A DNA stretch of 64,000 nt from Taudactylus pleione (lineage: Eukaryota > Chordata > Amphibia > Anura > Myobatrachidae), in contig JAUIMM010000573.1 in assembly GCA_031769625.1 (NCBI GenBank), positions 1,815,001 through 1,879,000 on the forward strand, written 5' to 3'. The position numbers were made by a program, and so were the translations under genes. Shown in pieces: positions 10,455 to 20,995 of this stretch (within the stretch, counting starts at the first letter, position 1; every line of letters begins with the position of its first letter). The notes beneath the pieces were generated by a model. It did no database searches, was not told where the DNA came from, and saw nothing but the letters and a program-made list of their open reading frames with translations.

Positions 10455-10634
10455 ATGACAATGGCACTAACACAAACAGAACGTGTTGAGATTGTCTTGA
10501 TATCCGGAGAACGAAGCACACGTGTTATTGTAAATGATTTCAAACAACGTCACCCAAATAGGCCATCCATTACTAACAATGCAGTTACCAAACTCCTTGC
10601 CTCATCACTAAACAATACCTTGTGTGGAAAATGA
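10455..10634 (+). pseudogene. transposase N-terminus, left arm
   Basis: The plus frame begins MTMALTQTERVEIVLISGE and continues through ERSTRVIVNDFKQRHPNRPS. From family knowledge, this resembles the N-terminal helix-turn-helix (DUF4817-like) found in some mariner-related transposases. The frame ends soon after NNAVTKLL, with no catalytic DDE/D segment. It matches the minus-strand copy in the right arm. Confidence 0.6.
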
Positions 10635-11700
10635 GGGTTCCCGCAATGTCCCATAGGTGGGGAAAATAGCTATGCAGCGATCACCGCCGGTGAATAGATG
10701 CCGTGCGCATATTCCCCACATACAGTACAGATAGAGGGGAGAGCTTGGGGGTAGTCCTGCATGTCTGTAAGTGCCGGGCACACCCCCAAGAGTAGTGGAA
10801 ACAGGGCGCGTCTTAAAAACACACACCCTTTTCAGGAGTGCGCAATAGAGTGCCTTTTCTAAGTCTGGCGTACCTAGAGTGAACACTAATTTATGTGCAG
10901 ATAAAATTCTCAAAATGGCCATATGACTAACCCCACATTCACGAGACACAACGAGTGCTACATTGTGGGCTCTTTGAAAACGCCAGCACAGCAGTTGTTG
11001 CTGCTTCATCTGTAACAGTTTTTGGTTGTCCCCTTTTTGGTTTAACTGCAACAGATCCGGTTTCTTTAAATTTAGCAACTGCACTGTGAGTAATGGGTGG
11101 CCTATTTGGGCGCGGTTGAAATAATTTGCAATAGCACAAGTGCTTCGTTCCGCAGATATCAAGAGAATCTCAAAACGTTCAGTTTGTGTTCGTGCCATCG
11201 TCATTAATGTCACTATCTGCAATAGAAACTCGAGAATGAATAAAGATACTTTAAAATGAAAAACACCACTTTTTCTTATGAAATTCTGCATCTGTTTAAT
11301 ATGTCACATAACTACCTATTCCCATTTAAAAAACTACACTGCATCCAAGATGGCCACCCTACTGGTGACATACCCCAAAAGAGTTTTCCACCACTCCCAT
11401 ATCATATGTAAAGACACTGGATTAATATTCCTTACCAATTTCCTTTACAAGAGTGTTTCAACACTTATGGACAACCCTGTATTATATGTAATGAAACCGC
11501 CATCCACACCCGCGGGCTGCAGTGTCCCCACGGTGGGGAAAAATCTGGTGAAACAGTCACCGGCGAGTGAATGGCATCTATTCACACTGTGGGGAGAGTT
11601 TGGGAGCAGTCCAGCATCTTTTGCGAGTGAAGGACACGGCCCCTTACCTAGTGACCACAAGCACGCAGAGTGCCCTTCTGTGATAGCCGCCCTGCCCACC
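10621..11700. repeat. diverged direct duplication, 10629-10770 and 11519-11615
   Basis: GCAATGTCCCATAGGTGGGG at 10643 corresponds to GCAGTGTCCCCACGGTGGGG at 11519. Both are followed by similar CACCG-GGTGAAT, CATATTCCCCAC-type and GGGGAGAG-TTGGG blocks. One copy lies inside the double-headed element and one just outside its right end. They could be two insertions of a small element or part of the rearrangement that built the host. Confidence 0.5.
10866..11205 (-). pseudogene. transposase N-terminus, right arm
   Basis: The minus strand encodes MTMARTQTERFEILLISAE. After a frameshift it continues as PNRPPITHSAVAKFKETGSV and KPKRGQPKTVTDEA, then a second frame reads SRECGVSHMAILRILSAHKL. This is the same helix-turn-helix protein as the left arm, but it extends further, to the second DNA-binding helix set. 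At least two frameshifts are present. No catalytic domain was found. Confidence 0.65.
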
Positions 11701-12051
11701 CGGAATGAATACTAGCAGACCAAACTCAACGTGAATTGCAGCTGCGAATTTATCTGATAGTTACAGTAGACAGATTCAGTACATCCATACCCTACAAGCA
11801 GAGTCTACATTCTGTAGTTAACTTGGGGGGAGTGGGGGTTATAGTGGAGCATGAGATTATCTGTGGTGGAAGCGAGACATGGTGTTGAGCTTTGCGACTG
11901 CGGCAGGCAATGCCCACCTGCCTATAGCAGCCAGGTAAGTGATCAATTGAATCTACCCCAATGTATCTCCGAGAGGTTTATTGTTCCCATCTCATATGAA
12001 CTAATTAAGGAGTTACCCCTTTGTTATGTCTTTTTGGAGTATATAAGGAAA

Positions 12052-12094
12052 ATTTACTGGACAAAGACATTATCTCATTTCTTTGTCCAGTAAA
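12052..12094. repeat. short perfect-stem hairpin
   Basis: TTTACTGGACAAAGA and TTCTTTGTCCAGTAAA form a 15-bp inverted repeat with a loop of about 12 nt, in metap1 intron 2 some 280 bp downstream of exon 2 in transcript terms. It may be a tiny foldback relic; no function is implied. Confidence 0.6.
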
Positions 12095-12376
12095 TCAGAG
12101 CACATGATTAGGACAGAGGGCAGGGATGAATTGTGAAAGGATTTAGTCTACTTCAGCATGCATCTTATTTCAGCTGACAACACAGTTCTTGTCACTTATC
12201 CTTTACACACAAACTATTACTCTGAACAGCTGTGGTCCATGACCGAACAGGTGAAGAAAATGCACCCAAGCAGCGTTAAAAATACATTACATAGTTATTA
12301 TGTGCGACTCTCACCCCATGCCAACACATGTTCAATATATCCACACAGACAGAAGAAAAATGCTTCTAGTGCTTAC

Positions 12377-12428
12377 TTGCTTTTTTGTGAAGTAACTTGT
12401 GTGTCGCCCAGCTTCCCCGGAAACATTC
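12377..12428 (-). CDS. metap1: metap1 exon 2 (52 nt)
   Basis: This minus-strand micro-exon has a CCCTCAG acceptor and a GTAAGC donor. It encodes ECFRGSWATHKLLHKKA plus one base of a Lys codon. From family knowledge this completes the N-terminal zinc-binding region of MetAP1: the Cys and the His-Lys-Leu-Leu-His string supply ligands of the MYND-like second finger. That region associates the enzyme with ribosomes, so it can remove initiator Met as nascent chains emerge. The exon is short and lies 27.8 kb downstream of exon 1. Confidence 0.97.
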
Positions 12429-13495
12429 CTGAGGGTGAAGAAAATAAAAAAATAAATCTTCAAAATAATGGGAACGGTAACTGAAGAACTGTTGCTAGTG
12501 TCATAGACCATTGCAATTAGGACACATTAAATCATGTGACAACTGCCACTAAAGGTGCGTATCCGCTAGCAGATAGTGGAACGTCAGTGCGATAACATTG
12601 TAATCGTACAGTCGTTCCTCTTCCCTGCAGTGTCTACACTGAATGATATGGGGACGATTCAGTTGTTTGTAGCTCCTGTCTAAACTGTAATATTCAATTG
12701 TTTGCGCGACCAGCCTCGAGGCTGCACTTATCGCGGATTTATGCTCGCACCCTCTTGAGATGCGAGCAGAAATGTGTGTACAGTAAAGCTTTACGGCTGG
12801 TTGCTGGTGGCGGGCGCGCCATAACTGTAGCAAACCTGGCTCTTAGCATGGAAGATGCTTAGCGCTCCCAAGCAACGGAATCTACAAACATTTAAATAGC
12901 TCCCATTAAGTTGTGGATTTCTGTTATACTGCAAGTTCCTAAACTGTATTTATCAAAAATACCAGACAGGAATTTCAGTAAAATGTATAGTCATGGTAGA
13001 GGAAGGAAGACAAACCAATTGCTGTGTTGACATATTAGTAAATGTTTCATTTCATGCGCTTTCATAATGGTTTTTATTTATGTGTAATGCAGTCAGAACA
13101 ATAGAACCATAGACATACATCTCAAAAGAAAAAAAGGAATAACTAAAACATTTTACAACGCATCAAAGCTGAAACATGCTGTTATACAGATGGAACAAAT
13201 GCAATCGCCTCTTTATTTGAAGCCAAAAAGAGTAAAAGCAAACAAATTAAATAACCATTTAAGCATGGAATCAATTTAAACTTTGACCTGTCAATATACA
13301 GTAAGACAGAAAGTGGGCGATGCAACTTACAGGAACACCTGAAAATAAAATGAACCATATGCGGTGTTGTATTTTTAATATTCTCTAATCTATTTTTAGA
13401 TAGATGGTGAACTCTGATCCAATGATCTTAGATGTCCTATCTTAGAAAGTTATTTAGGCAAGGCAGAACCATGTGAAAAAAAAAATAAATCACAC
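12429..13495. other. start of intron 1, nothing recognised
   Basis: No gene or clear element was found between exon 2 and DIRS copy 1. The region is AT-rich in its left flank to the element (ending CACACAAAAT). Confidence 0.4.
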
Positions 13496-13688
13496 AAAAT
13501 ATGAGATATGGTAAGAACTTACCCTTGTTATCTCTATTTCTACGAAGTCCATAGGGTTCCACAGGATACCTTGGGGTATAGGTGTGACGTCAGTCGCAGG
13601 GCACCAAAGAGTTAAGCTTTCAGCCTCCCAGGATGCACTAGGTCCCCCTCCTATACCCCGCCCCCAGGCCAAGGCACCTCAGTTAGTT
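13496..13688. repeat. DIRS copy 1 left inverted terminal repeat
   Basis: Complementary to 19152-19307 over the block from CCACAGGATACCTTGGGG to CACCTCAGTT, essentially without mismatches. The outermost ~55 bp (GAGATATGGTAAGAACTTAC) is specific to this end and is copied in the internal complementary region. It contains the octamer TGACGTCA at 13585-13592. Confidence 0.92.
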
Positions 13689-13831
13689 ACCAAGCCATAG
13701 GCCGGAGGAGGAGAAGGAAGAGAGAGAACAAAGATCTGGACACATACAAGAATCACATTCTCACCAGAGGGAGACGGAAAACCGGTGACCAGAGCAAAGC
13801 CCATCTGCAGCACAGGTGCGACAGGGCGGGA

Positions 13832-13943
13832 GTCCTGTGGAACCCTATGGACTTCGTAGAAATAGAGATAACAAGGGTAAGTTCTTACCATATCTCATAT
13901 TTTCTACTTCAGGGTCCATAGGGTATCCACAGGATACCTTGGG
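13832..13943. repeat. DIRS copy 1 internal complementary region
   Basis: The left half (TCCTGTGGAACCCTATGGAC onwards) is the reverse complement of the left outer end. The right half (TTTCTACTTCAGGGTCCATA) is the reverse complement of the right outer end. They meet at CATATTTTCTAC. From family knowledge, DIRS elements use this copy of the joined ends to complete the termini during replication through a circle. Confidence 0.92.
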
Positions 13944-14034
13944 GATGTCCCAAAGCAGTATCCTTTAAGGGTGGGGACGCTCCTGTGCAGAAAGGAGAAT
14001 CCGCCGCCCGAAGGAAGCATCCTGAGAGGCGAAG

Positions 14035-15090
14035 GTGTCAAACCTGTAATACCTCACGAAGGTATGGACAGAAGACCACGTAGCAGCCTTGCAGATCTGA
14101 ACTGCCGAGGCACCACGTCAAGCTGCCCACGAAGGACCCACAGACCTAGTGGAATGAGCCTTCAGAGAAGGAGGGACCGGTAGGCCTTCATGAAGATAAG
14201 CTTCAGAAATAGCCATACGGATCCAGGCTGCCAAAGTTTGCTTTGAAGCAGGCCAACCCTTTTTACAGAAGCCATAGAGGACAACAAAGCGTCCGACTTC
14301 CTAAACAAAGAAGTGCGGTCCACATAAGTCCTTAAGGCCCGCACAACATCCAAAGAGGCCTCACCCACGGAAAGACCCGGTGAGTTAAAGGCCGGAACAA
14401 CTATTTCCTCGTTAACCTGAAACTGGGAAACAACTTTGGGGAGAAACTCGGGCCGAGTGCGGAGCACTGCCCTGTTCCCATGAAAAAAACCAAGAAAGGG
14501 GGTCTACAAGAAAGAGCCCCTAACTCAGAAACACGTCTGGCTGAAGCAACGGCCAGAAGGAAAACAGTCTTAGCTGTTAGCCATTTAATATCCACTGAGC
14601 CCAGTGGTTCAAACGGCGGTCCTTGGAGAGTCCTCAGGACCACAGCCAAATCCCAAGGCGCCACAGGTGGAACAAAGGGCGGCTGAATACGGAGAACACC
14701 TTGCATAAAGGTGCGCACATCCGGGATTGTAGCAATCCTACGGTGAAACCAGACAGATAGGGCCGAAACCTGTACCTTCAAAGAAGCAAGGCGAAGCCCA
14801 TGATCTAGTCCCGCTTGCAGGAAGGCGAGAATCCGAGACAGACGAAACTCCCGCGGTGCATAACCTCTCGGTCGACACCACTGGAAGAACGTATGCCACA
14901 CGCGATGGTATATCCTCGCGGAAGACGGTTTCCGAGCTCGTAACATGGTACACAGCATAGAGCTGGCAAACCCCCAGGACCTCAGCATGGCCGTCTCAAC
15001 AGCCACGCCGCCAAAGACAGCCGAGTCAGGTCCGGGTGAAGACAAGGACCCTGAGACAGAAGGTCCGGTCGTAGCGGCAACCGCAGAGGA
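14035..15090 (-). pseudogene. tyrosine recombinase, DIRS copy 1
   Basis: The minus strand encodes the YR integrase: MLRARKPSSARIYHRVWHTF, VQVSALSVWFHRRIATIPDV, then the first catalytic arginine in ASARRVSELGALS. A frameshift near 14480 separates this from the rest (VVRALRTYVDRTS). A second frameshift leads to the box-II motif AHSTRSVGPSWAA near 14120-14160 and the tyrosine-bearing VHTFVRYYRFDTF near 14030-14065. All catalytic motifs (R, H-x-x-R, Y) remain but lie in three frames, so no intact enzyme can be made. In DIRS this protein joins the circular DNA intermediate to the chromosome. Confidence 0.88.
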
Positions 15091-16800
15091 CTGTCCACGG
15101 ACAGACCCTGAAGGTCTGAGAACCAGTGCCGTCTGGGCCACGCGGGAGCTATCAACAGGAGCGTCCCTCCTTCCTGTTTGAATTTCCGGATTACCCGTGG
15201 AAGAAGGGAGACCGGAGGGAACAGGTATGCGAACTTGAACGTCCACCGGACGGACAGAGCATCCACCAGAGACGCCCCTTCGTCTCTTGTGCGAGACCCG
15301 TACACCGGCAACTTGTTGTTGTGCCGGGACGCCATGAGGTCGATTTCTGGAAGACCCCACCTGTCCACCAGTAGTTGAAAAACGTCCGGGTGCAGGGACC
15401 ATTCCCCTGGATGAACGTCCTGGTGACTTAGAAAGTCCGCCTCCCAATTTAGCACTCCCGGGATGAAGACCGCTGATATGGCCGGAAGATTGCGCTCCGC
15501 CCAAACCAGGATCCGAGAGACCTCTACGAGAGCCGCCCGACTGCGAGTTCCTCCTTGCCTGTTTATGTAGGCCACGGTGGTAGCATTGTCCGACTGGACC
15601 TGCACCGGGTGACCCCGGAGAAACCGCTCTGCCTGCAGGAGAGCATTGAAGACCGCACGGAGTTCCAAGATATTTATTGGAAGCTCCGCTTCTGTCGGCG
15701 TCCACCTGCCCTGGAACAAGTGTGGACCCGAAACTGCTCCCCAGCCCCGAAGACTGGCGTCCGTTGTCAACAGGACCCAATTTGGAACCCAGAACGGACG
15801 TCCCTTGTTGAGGTGGGTCGTCTTTAACCACCACGCAAGGGACAGGCGAACCTCCGGGGTGAGCACAATCGTCTGGAACTTCAGAGACTGAGGCAGCCCG
15901 TTCCACTTGGACAGGATCAGGTGCTGTAGAGGTCTGGAGTGAAACTGGGCGTATTCCACCATGTCGAACACCGACACCATGGAGCCCAGTAACCTCATCG
16001 CCGAGTGTAAGGACACCCGGCGGCTGTGCAGACAACTGCGCACCCTTGACTGTAAAGCAGAGATCTTGTCCTCCGTCACGAAGATCCTTTGCTGTCCCGA
16101 GTCCAATAAGGCTCCAAGATGCAGAATCCTCCGAGACGGGATTAGAGTGGACTTCTGCCAGTTAATTAGCCAGCCGTGCCGTTGCAGCAGTGCAATGGTC
16201 AGGTCTAAGTGGTGTAACAGGAGCTCTGGAGATCCTGCCACCAATAACAGGTCGTCCAAGTACGGCAACATGCGGACTCCTTGCAGCCGCAGAGAAGCCG
16301 CCATGACCGCCATAGCGTCCTGTATGTCCAATGACACCATGTAGTCCCCAGGTTCCAGCGCCAGAATGATGGACCGTAGGGTCTCCATCCGAAACTTCGG
16401 GACCCGCAAAGACTTGTTGAGTGCTTTGAGGTTGAGAATCGGACGATATGACCCATTGGGTTTCTGTACCAAAAATAGATTTGAATAGAAACCCTGGCCC
16501 CTCTGGGAGAATGGAACAGGCACTATAACTCCAGCCTGGAGCATAGTGTGCAATACCTTCCGCAGCTCCGTAGCCTTGTTCCGGTCTGATGGTAGACCCG
16601 TGGTGAAGAATCGAGCCGGGGGTCTGTGCCGGAAGGAGAGGGCGTACCCGTGAGAGACCACCTCCAGAACCCAAGTGTCTGTCGTAGTGAACGACCAACA
16701 CCGGGAGAACTGCAGCAGGCGGCCTCCCACCCTGGGATCCCCCAAGGGGAGACCCGGACCGTCAGGCCGCAGGCTTGTCATCTGGCTTGGGGGCCGGACG
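14982..16800 (-). pseudogene. reverse transcriptase / RNase H, DIRS copy 1
   Basis: The minus frame is open to 14982. RT motifs in order are PVPFSQRGQGFYSNLFLVQK, NGSYRPILNLKALN, SLDIQDA (motif A, ~16313-16336) and LPYLDDLLLV (catalytic Asp pair, ~16253-16271). RNase H follows (TTDASLRGWGAV, INILELRAV, QSDNATTVAYINRQGG), then the DIRS-specific segment VFIPGVLNWEADFLS and EIDLMASRHNNKLPVYGS. Between motif A and the Asp pair about 40 residues present in copies 2 and 3 are missing in frame, including motif B (PFGL). The polymerase is therefore dead although the frame stays open. Confidence 0.9.
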
Positions 16801-18220
16801 TCTGGTACTCCATGCCTGTTTCCGGGGCTTGCCCGATTTCTTAGGGCCAGCCTGTCGAGGAAACGACTGTGGTTTGGGCCTGCCCTGGGCCCTAGATGAC
16901 CGAAAGGACGATGGTCCAGAACCAGAAGGAGCAGCGGCCGACGGGAGACAAGCAGATTTGGCTGCCGCCAGCGTGGCCACAATCTTATCCAGATCCGGAC
17001 CGAAGAGAACTTCTCCGGTAAACGGCAACGCTTCCAGACCTTTCTTGGATCTGCGTCCGCCTTCCAGGATCGCAGCCACAAGGTGCGACGAGCAGCTACC
17101 GCTGCTGAAGAAATTCTAGACACCAGAGTACTAATGTCTAGAGCCGCCTCGTTGATGTAGGTGGCCGAATCACGGAGATTGCCAATCAACTCCGCTTGTT
17201 CGGCCGGACAGTCGGATTCAAAAGAAGCCTCTAATGAATCCGCCCAGCGCTCCATCGCTCTGGCAACCCAGCAAATGGCCATAGCCGGCCGTGCTGCCCC
17301 CCCTGCAAGGGAATAAGCGGACTTCAGGCAGATTTCTACCTTGCGGTCCGTAGCATCCTTAAGGGAGGACATGGATGGCATCGGCAATGTGGCACTACGG
17401 ACAAGACGGGTCACGTGAGAATCCACCTGTGGAGGGGATTCCCACTTAGCAAAATAATTATCCGCGAACGGATAAGCCACCGCCAGGCGTCTCTGCGGCT
17501 GGTATCTTTTGCCAGGTTGTTTCCACGCCTCCTCTAAATGGTCCACCAACTGACCCGAAAGAGGAAAGACTGTGGCATCGCCCTTCACATCTTTGAAAAA
17601 GGCATACTTAGATTTAGCCGCTGGGGGAACTTCGTCCTCAATCACCAAGGCTGTGCGGACCGCCCGAATAAGTCCAGGAATATATACTTTGGACTTAGCA
17701 TCAGCGTCCTTAGTATGGAAAGGTTCCTGATCGTAAGGATCCAGAATCTCCCCATCATCAGACGTCCCTTCGTCATCCTCATAAGGAGCGGACAGAGACG
17801 CCACCGGCCTTTTATGAGGCCGCATCACAGACTCCCCTTGCAATACATCCGACAAGTGCTGTAAAGAACTCGTCAGGGAGTTAACCCACGCTGGCTCCTG
17901 AGAACCCGGGAGCGGGGAAATAGGGAGACTGTGGGGTACCACCAATTGTCGTGGGAACCCCTGCATGGGTGACGACACCACAGACTGCTGGGACAAACCC
18001 ATCGGAGTAAACGCGGGCTGCGGAGCTAACTGGCCCACTAAAGCTGTTAACGCCTGAGCGAAACAAGCCCAGGGCGGCTCCTGTACCGGTGCTGTAACCG
18101 TAATAGGCCGCGCCATGGACAACACTGCCGGCAAAGGCCCTCCGCGCTACCCTCCCCCTCCGCTAACGGTACTTTGCACGTGGTACACTGTAGCCGGAGG
18201 GGAAAATCACTTTCAGACAT
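16762..18220 (-). pseudogene. Gag, DIRS copy 1
   Basis: The minus strand starts at ATG 18220 with MSESDFP followed by a zinc-ribbon-like CTTC...CRQC. A frameshift shifts into the long frame through the acidic linker, KRYQPQRRLAVAYPFADNYF, HVTRLVRSATLPMP and SATYINEAALDISTLVSRIS. Near 17050 a one-base change throws the reading into the pol frame; the true Gag C-terminus (EALPFTGEVLFGPDLDKIV, then a basic GRPKPQSFPRQAGPKKS tail) continues in the original frame to a stop at 16762. The 1,050-residue open frame joining Gag to RT is an artefact of that mutation. Gag would package the element RNA. Confidence 0.85.
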
Positions 18221-19151
18221 GATGGCACCACGTATGTGACCTCTCTCACCAATTAAGTATTAAATAGGCGAGAGACCACCCTGCAGCAACGCACCGCAAG
18301 GGCTTTAGCAGAAAGAACAGGGACAGTAATAAAGCTGACAGTTTAGTGAAGAATAGTTACAGGCAGCGCTAGCACAGTCACATACAATGCAGAGAAATAA
18401 CAATTCCTGCACTAACAGCGCTGATCACTCAACTACACAGACACAGGGCCTGGTAGGACACAGCGCTGCATACACAGACCTGAGCCACAGCGGAGGAGAG
18501 GTATGCGGGGGGACCCAGACCACGATGCTTCCTTCCAGACTTCCAGCAGCGTTCACCATGCGTTGCAGAGAAGATGGCCGCCGAGGAGCAGAGAGAAGCT
18601 GGCCTGGGGGAGGAGCGCTGACACAGGACCAGTCAGCACAGTGCAGAGAGGGCTGTGTGCAGCGGGGGAGGCGCCGGCTGTGAGACAGGGAAGGCGCGCT
18701 CCCCTGGCATGCATTTAACCCCTGGGACGCCGCAGCGCTACCGCTCTGCTGCGGTCCGCTGTCCCAGGGGGTAGTGGAAGCGCAGGTTGGTCGCCTGGCT
18801 CCACGCTGCAGCCAGTCCCCAGGGAGCCCCCTGCCTGGGGACTTAGGACCATGTGATCAGCGGGGACCCACCGCGGGACCCCGCTGCTTACCTCTGTCCC
18901 CCTTGAATCCGGCCATGGTCCGGAGCATCTGGGGTCACCGCTAGCTGTGACCCCAGACGCCCACCAGCATCCCCGGATCAGTACCGGCGTTCTGGTACCG
19001 GCGGGGTGTAGGGAAGACAGCATGGACTTCAGGACTGACTGTCCATGCTGTTCATCCAGTTGTGCAGCCACAGCTGCATGAAGAATAAGCTTCAGGGGCT
19101 CTTCTAGCCCCCACTCCAACAGGTGCACCCGACTCCGGCCGGGCACCAAAC
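18221..19151. other. DIRS copy 1 leader region
   Basis: This is the untranslated 5' region of the element between the right ITR and gag. It is GC-rich and includes a CCCCTGGGACGCCGCAGCGC block that also occurs in copy 2 (29940-30010). Short ORFs here (for example 18715-19254) show no resemblance to element proteins. Confidence 0.6.
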
Positions 19152-19307
19152 TAAACTGAGGTGCCTTGGCCTGGGGGCGGGGTATAGGAGGGGGACCTAG
19201 TGCATCCTGGGAGGCTGAAAGCTTAACTCTTTGGTGCCCTGCGACTGACGTCACACCTATACCCCAAGGTATCCTGTGGATACCCTATGGACCCTGAAGT
19301 AGAAAAT
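19152..19307. repeat. DIRS copy 1 right inverted terminal repeat
   Basis: The mate of 13496-13688. The outermost bases CCCTGAAGTAGAAAAT are specific to this end and are copied in the internal complementary region. This is the 5' side for the minus-strand genes. Confidence 0.92.
19246..19253. promoter_or_regulatory. CRE octamer TGACGTCA in the DIRS 5' ITR
   Basis: A perfect palindromic cAMP-response element sits in the ITR upstream of gag, with its inverted twin at 13585-13592. From established knowledge this octamer binds CREB/ATF factors; its use as the element's promoter is an inference. Confidence 0.5.
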
Positions 19308-19873
19308 AGAAATTAGCTTTATGTCAAGACACTAGAAATAAGCACGGGGTTATGCCAATAACACTTCTGCATCTGGTTCTGGACTTCAGAATGGAACAGC
19401 ACTAAATTCGCACAACGTTATGCGTACAAAAGAAGCAGCTCCACACAATTGGGAATCCAGCTTGGTTAGAAGTTCCACTTTATTTATAGCAATTGTATAG
19501 TCTCCAAGCACGAAAGTACATAATGCTTCAGGAATATATCATATTCCCTTCATCAGATAATCTTTACACTTCTGCTAGTTTGCAGAGCAGAGCAGAAATC
19601 TCATCCACACTGGTTTGGGGAATCGGATTTACAAAAGGCAGTGAGCAGATTTTGGTACATTTCTAAATAAGGTTATTTGTCAAATATTAAACAAAACATA
19701 AACAACAGTTCTGGTATGATTCGCTTATTTTAAAATTTAAATGTACCATGTTTTGTGGAACAGTGCAGAAACAAGTTTTTGCACAATATGCATCACTAAA
19801 CTTCCCCTATATTTGCACACCTTGGTGTATGTCGGCATTATGAATATATATCTCCGGACAGCAAAAAGTAGAC
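19308..19873. other. intron 1, unassigned
   Basis: No gene or clear repeat was recognised between DIRS copy 1 and the nested MITE pair. Confidence 0.4.
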
Positions 19874-20995
19874 TAATGGTAAATACACAGGTCAGATTCT
19901 TTCAGATTAGAACGATAATTTAGAAAATCGTTCTTATCTCAAAGAAAATCTGACGTGTGCTGCAGCGAAGAACGATGCGCGTTCCCGTTTGTCAGATAAC
20001 GATATCTGACATACAGGGGTATTCAATATGAAACGTTAACTTCACTGTCGAAGTTAACGTTTCATATCGGAGTTTTTTTCTGCGTTAAAGTATGGTGCGC
20101 GCTCCCGCTTATCCCCGTACTCAATATAAAATTAACGAAAACTGGAAACTCCGAAGTTGGATTTGCGTAAAGTTACGATTTTTCATTAAAATAATTGTAA
20201 GACCCCCCTAAAGTAATAAAAACATGTGGGAACACTATGGGTACACCCGTTTTAGCCTTTAATTGAAAGTCGGGGCCTTAAATAGCCGCAGCAGGTGTTT
20301 TTTCCCGACATTGAAGAAGTGATGCAGAAGAGCACTTAGGTTATTTTTTTCTTTTTTTTTTTAAGTGGTCCCATCAAATTTGGGGTACATGAAAATGGGT
20401 ACTAGCATATTTTTAAGTCCCTAAAGTAAGTTTTTAAAAATTCTGCATTTGTGCACCTGCCGCTATAATTCTATTCTAGAAAACATCTGCCGCATACATG
20501 CAGAATAGCCCTGAACCCATTTCCCTATTGTTTAACAATTTTTTCCCATTTCTTTTTTTTCACCCCAATTTTTAAATTAATTTTTTGGGGTGTCCCTATT
20601 TTTTTTTTTTGACACAGTTCTTTTTTAAATGTCATTCCCAGGGGTGCAGGCTATTTTTTTTTAAAGCCTGCACCCCTAAACCCCAATTCTGCACTTTTTT
20701 TCGACACCTATTCAATGGTGAAAAGTTATCCCCGTTATTTATCAAAGACTTTTCAAAACTGCGATAAGTCTTTGCAATTGAATACGGTGTAAAAGTAAAA
20801 CCTGCGATAATGACGTCATACCTCCGATATTAACGCAAAAACGATGTTATCGCACCCATATTGAATACCCCTGATAGTCTGTGTTTGCAGTCAGATTTGG
20901 TCAATTTATTTTAACATTGTCTGAAATCGTTCAAGCGTTCAAATAGTTTGTAAAATCGTTCATCTGACATATCTGACCGTGTGTATGCACCATAA
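19874..20995. mobile_element. MITE (outer), interrupted by a second MITE
   Basis: Ends TGGTAAATACACAGGTCAGA (19877) and TCTGACCGTGTGTATGCACCA (to 20992) are inverted repeats flanked by TAA on both sides (19874-19876, 20993-20995). With the insert removed the element is about 250 bp, related to the 'GCATACACA' family at 59136-59401. Confidence 0.8.
20011..20876. mobile_element. ~0.86-kb MITE (inner), TIR CAGGGGTATTCAATATG
   Basis: The inverted ends CAGGGGTATTCAATATG and CATATTGAATACCCCTG are flanked by ATA on both sides (20011-20013, 20874-20876). The interior shares CCCATCAAATTTGGGGTACA and CTGCACCCCTAAACCCCAATTCTGCA blocks with the elements at 1524-2329 and 41099-41955. It is inserted in the outer MITE. 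Confidence 0.85.

Larger units (their letters stand above)
10194..11490. mobile_element. Tc1/mariner-like element with duplicated inverted 5' halves
   Basis: The two ends are long inverted repeats: ACAGGGTGGTCCATAAGTG at 10194 and CACTTATGGACAACCCTGT at 11463-11481. Similarity continues inward past GATATGGGAGTGG, GGTATGTCACCAGTA and the start of a transposase reading frame on both sides. Each arm therefore carries an inward-facing transposase N-terminus, one on plus (10455 on) and one on minus (11205 down). Arms of more than 400 bp, far beyond normal TIRs, suggest two inverted copies or a snap-back rearrangement. TA flanks are possible at both ends. Confidence 0.7.
13496..19307 (-). mobile_element. 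DIRS-type tyrosine-recombinase retrotransposon, copy 1 (near full length)
   Basis: This is a 5.8-kb element on the minus strand with almost identical inverted terminal repeats (13496-13688 and 19152-19307). The order in transcription is gag, reverse transcriptase with RNase H, tyrosine recombinase, and an internal complementary region (13832-13943). It has no direct LTRs, integrase or clear target-site duplication, as expected for DIRS. Defects seen are frameshifts in gag and the recombinase and an in-frame loss of about 40 residues in the reverse transcriptase. The near-identity of the ITRs points to a recent insertion into metap1 intron 1, in gene-sense orientation. Confidence 0.95.

Noticed and set aside
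14401..16035. 544-residue ORF read as one protein
   Set aside because: Only its last ~200 residues are recombinase; the first two thirds are a shadow of the RT/RNase H frame.
18715..19254. 179-residue ORF at the 5' side of DIRS copy 1
   Set aside because: Lies in the GC-rich leader and ITR, and has no match to Gag of the other copies.
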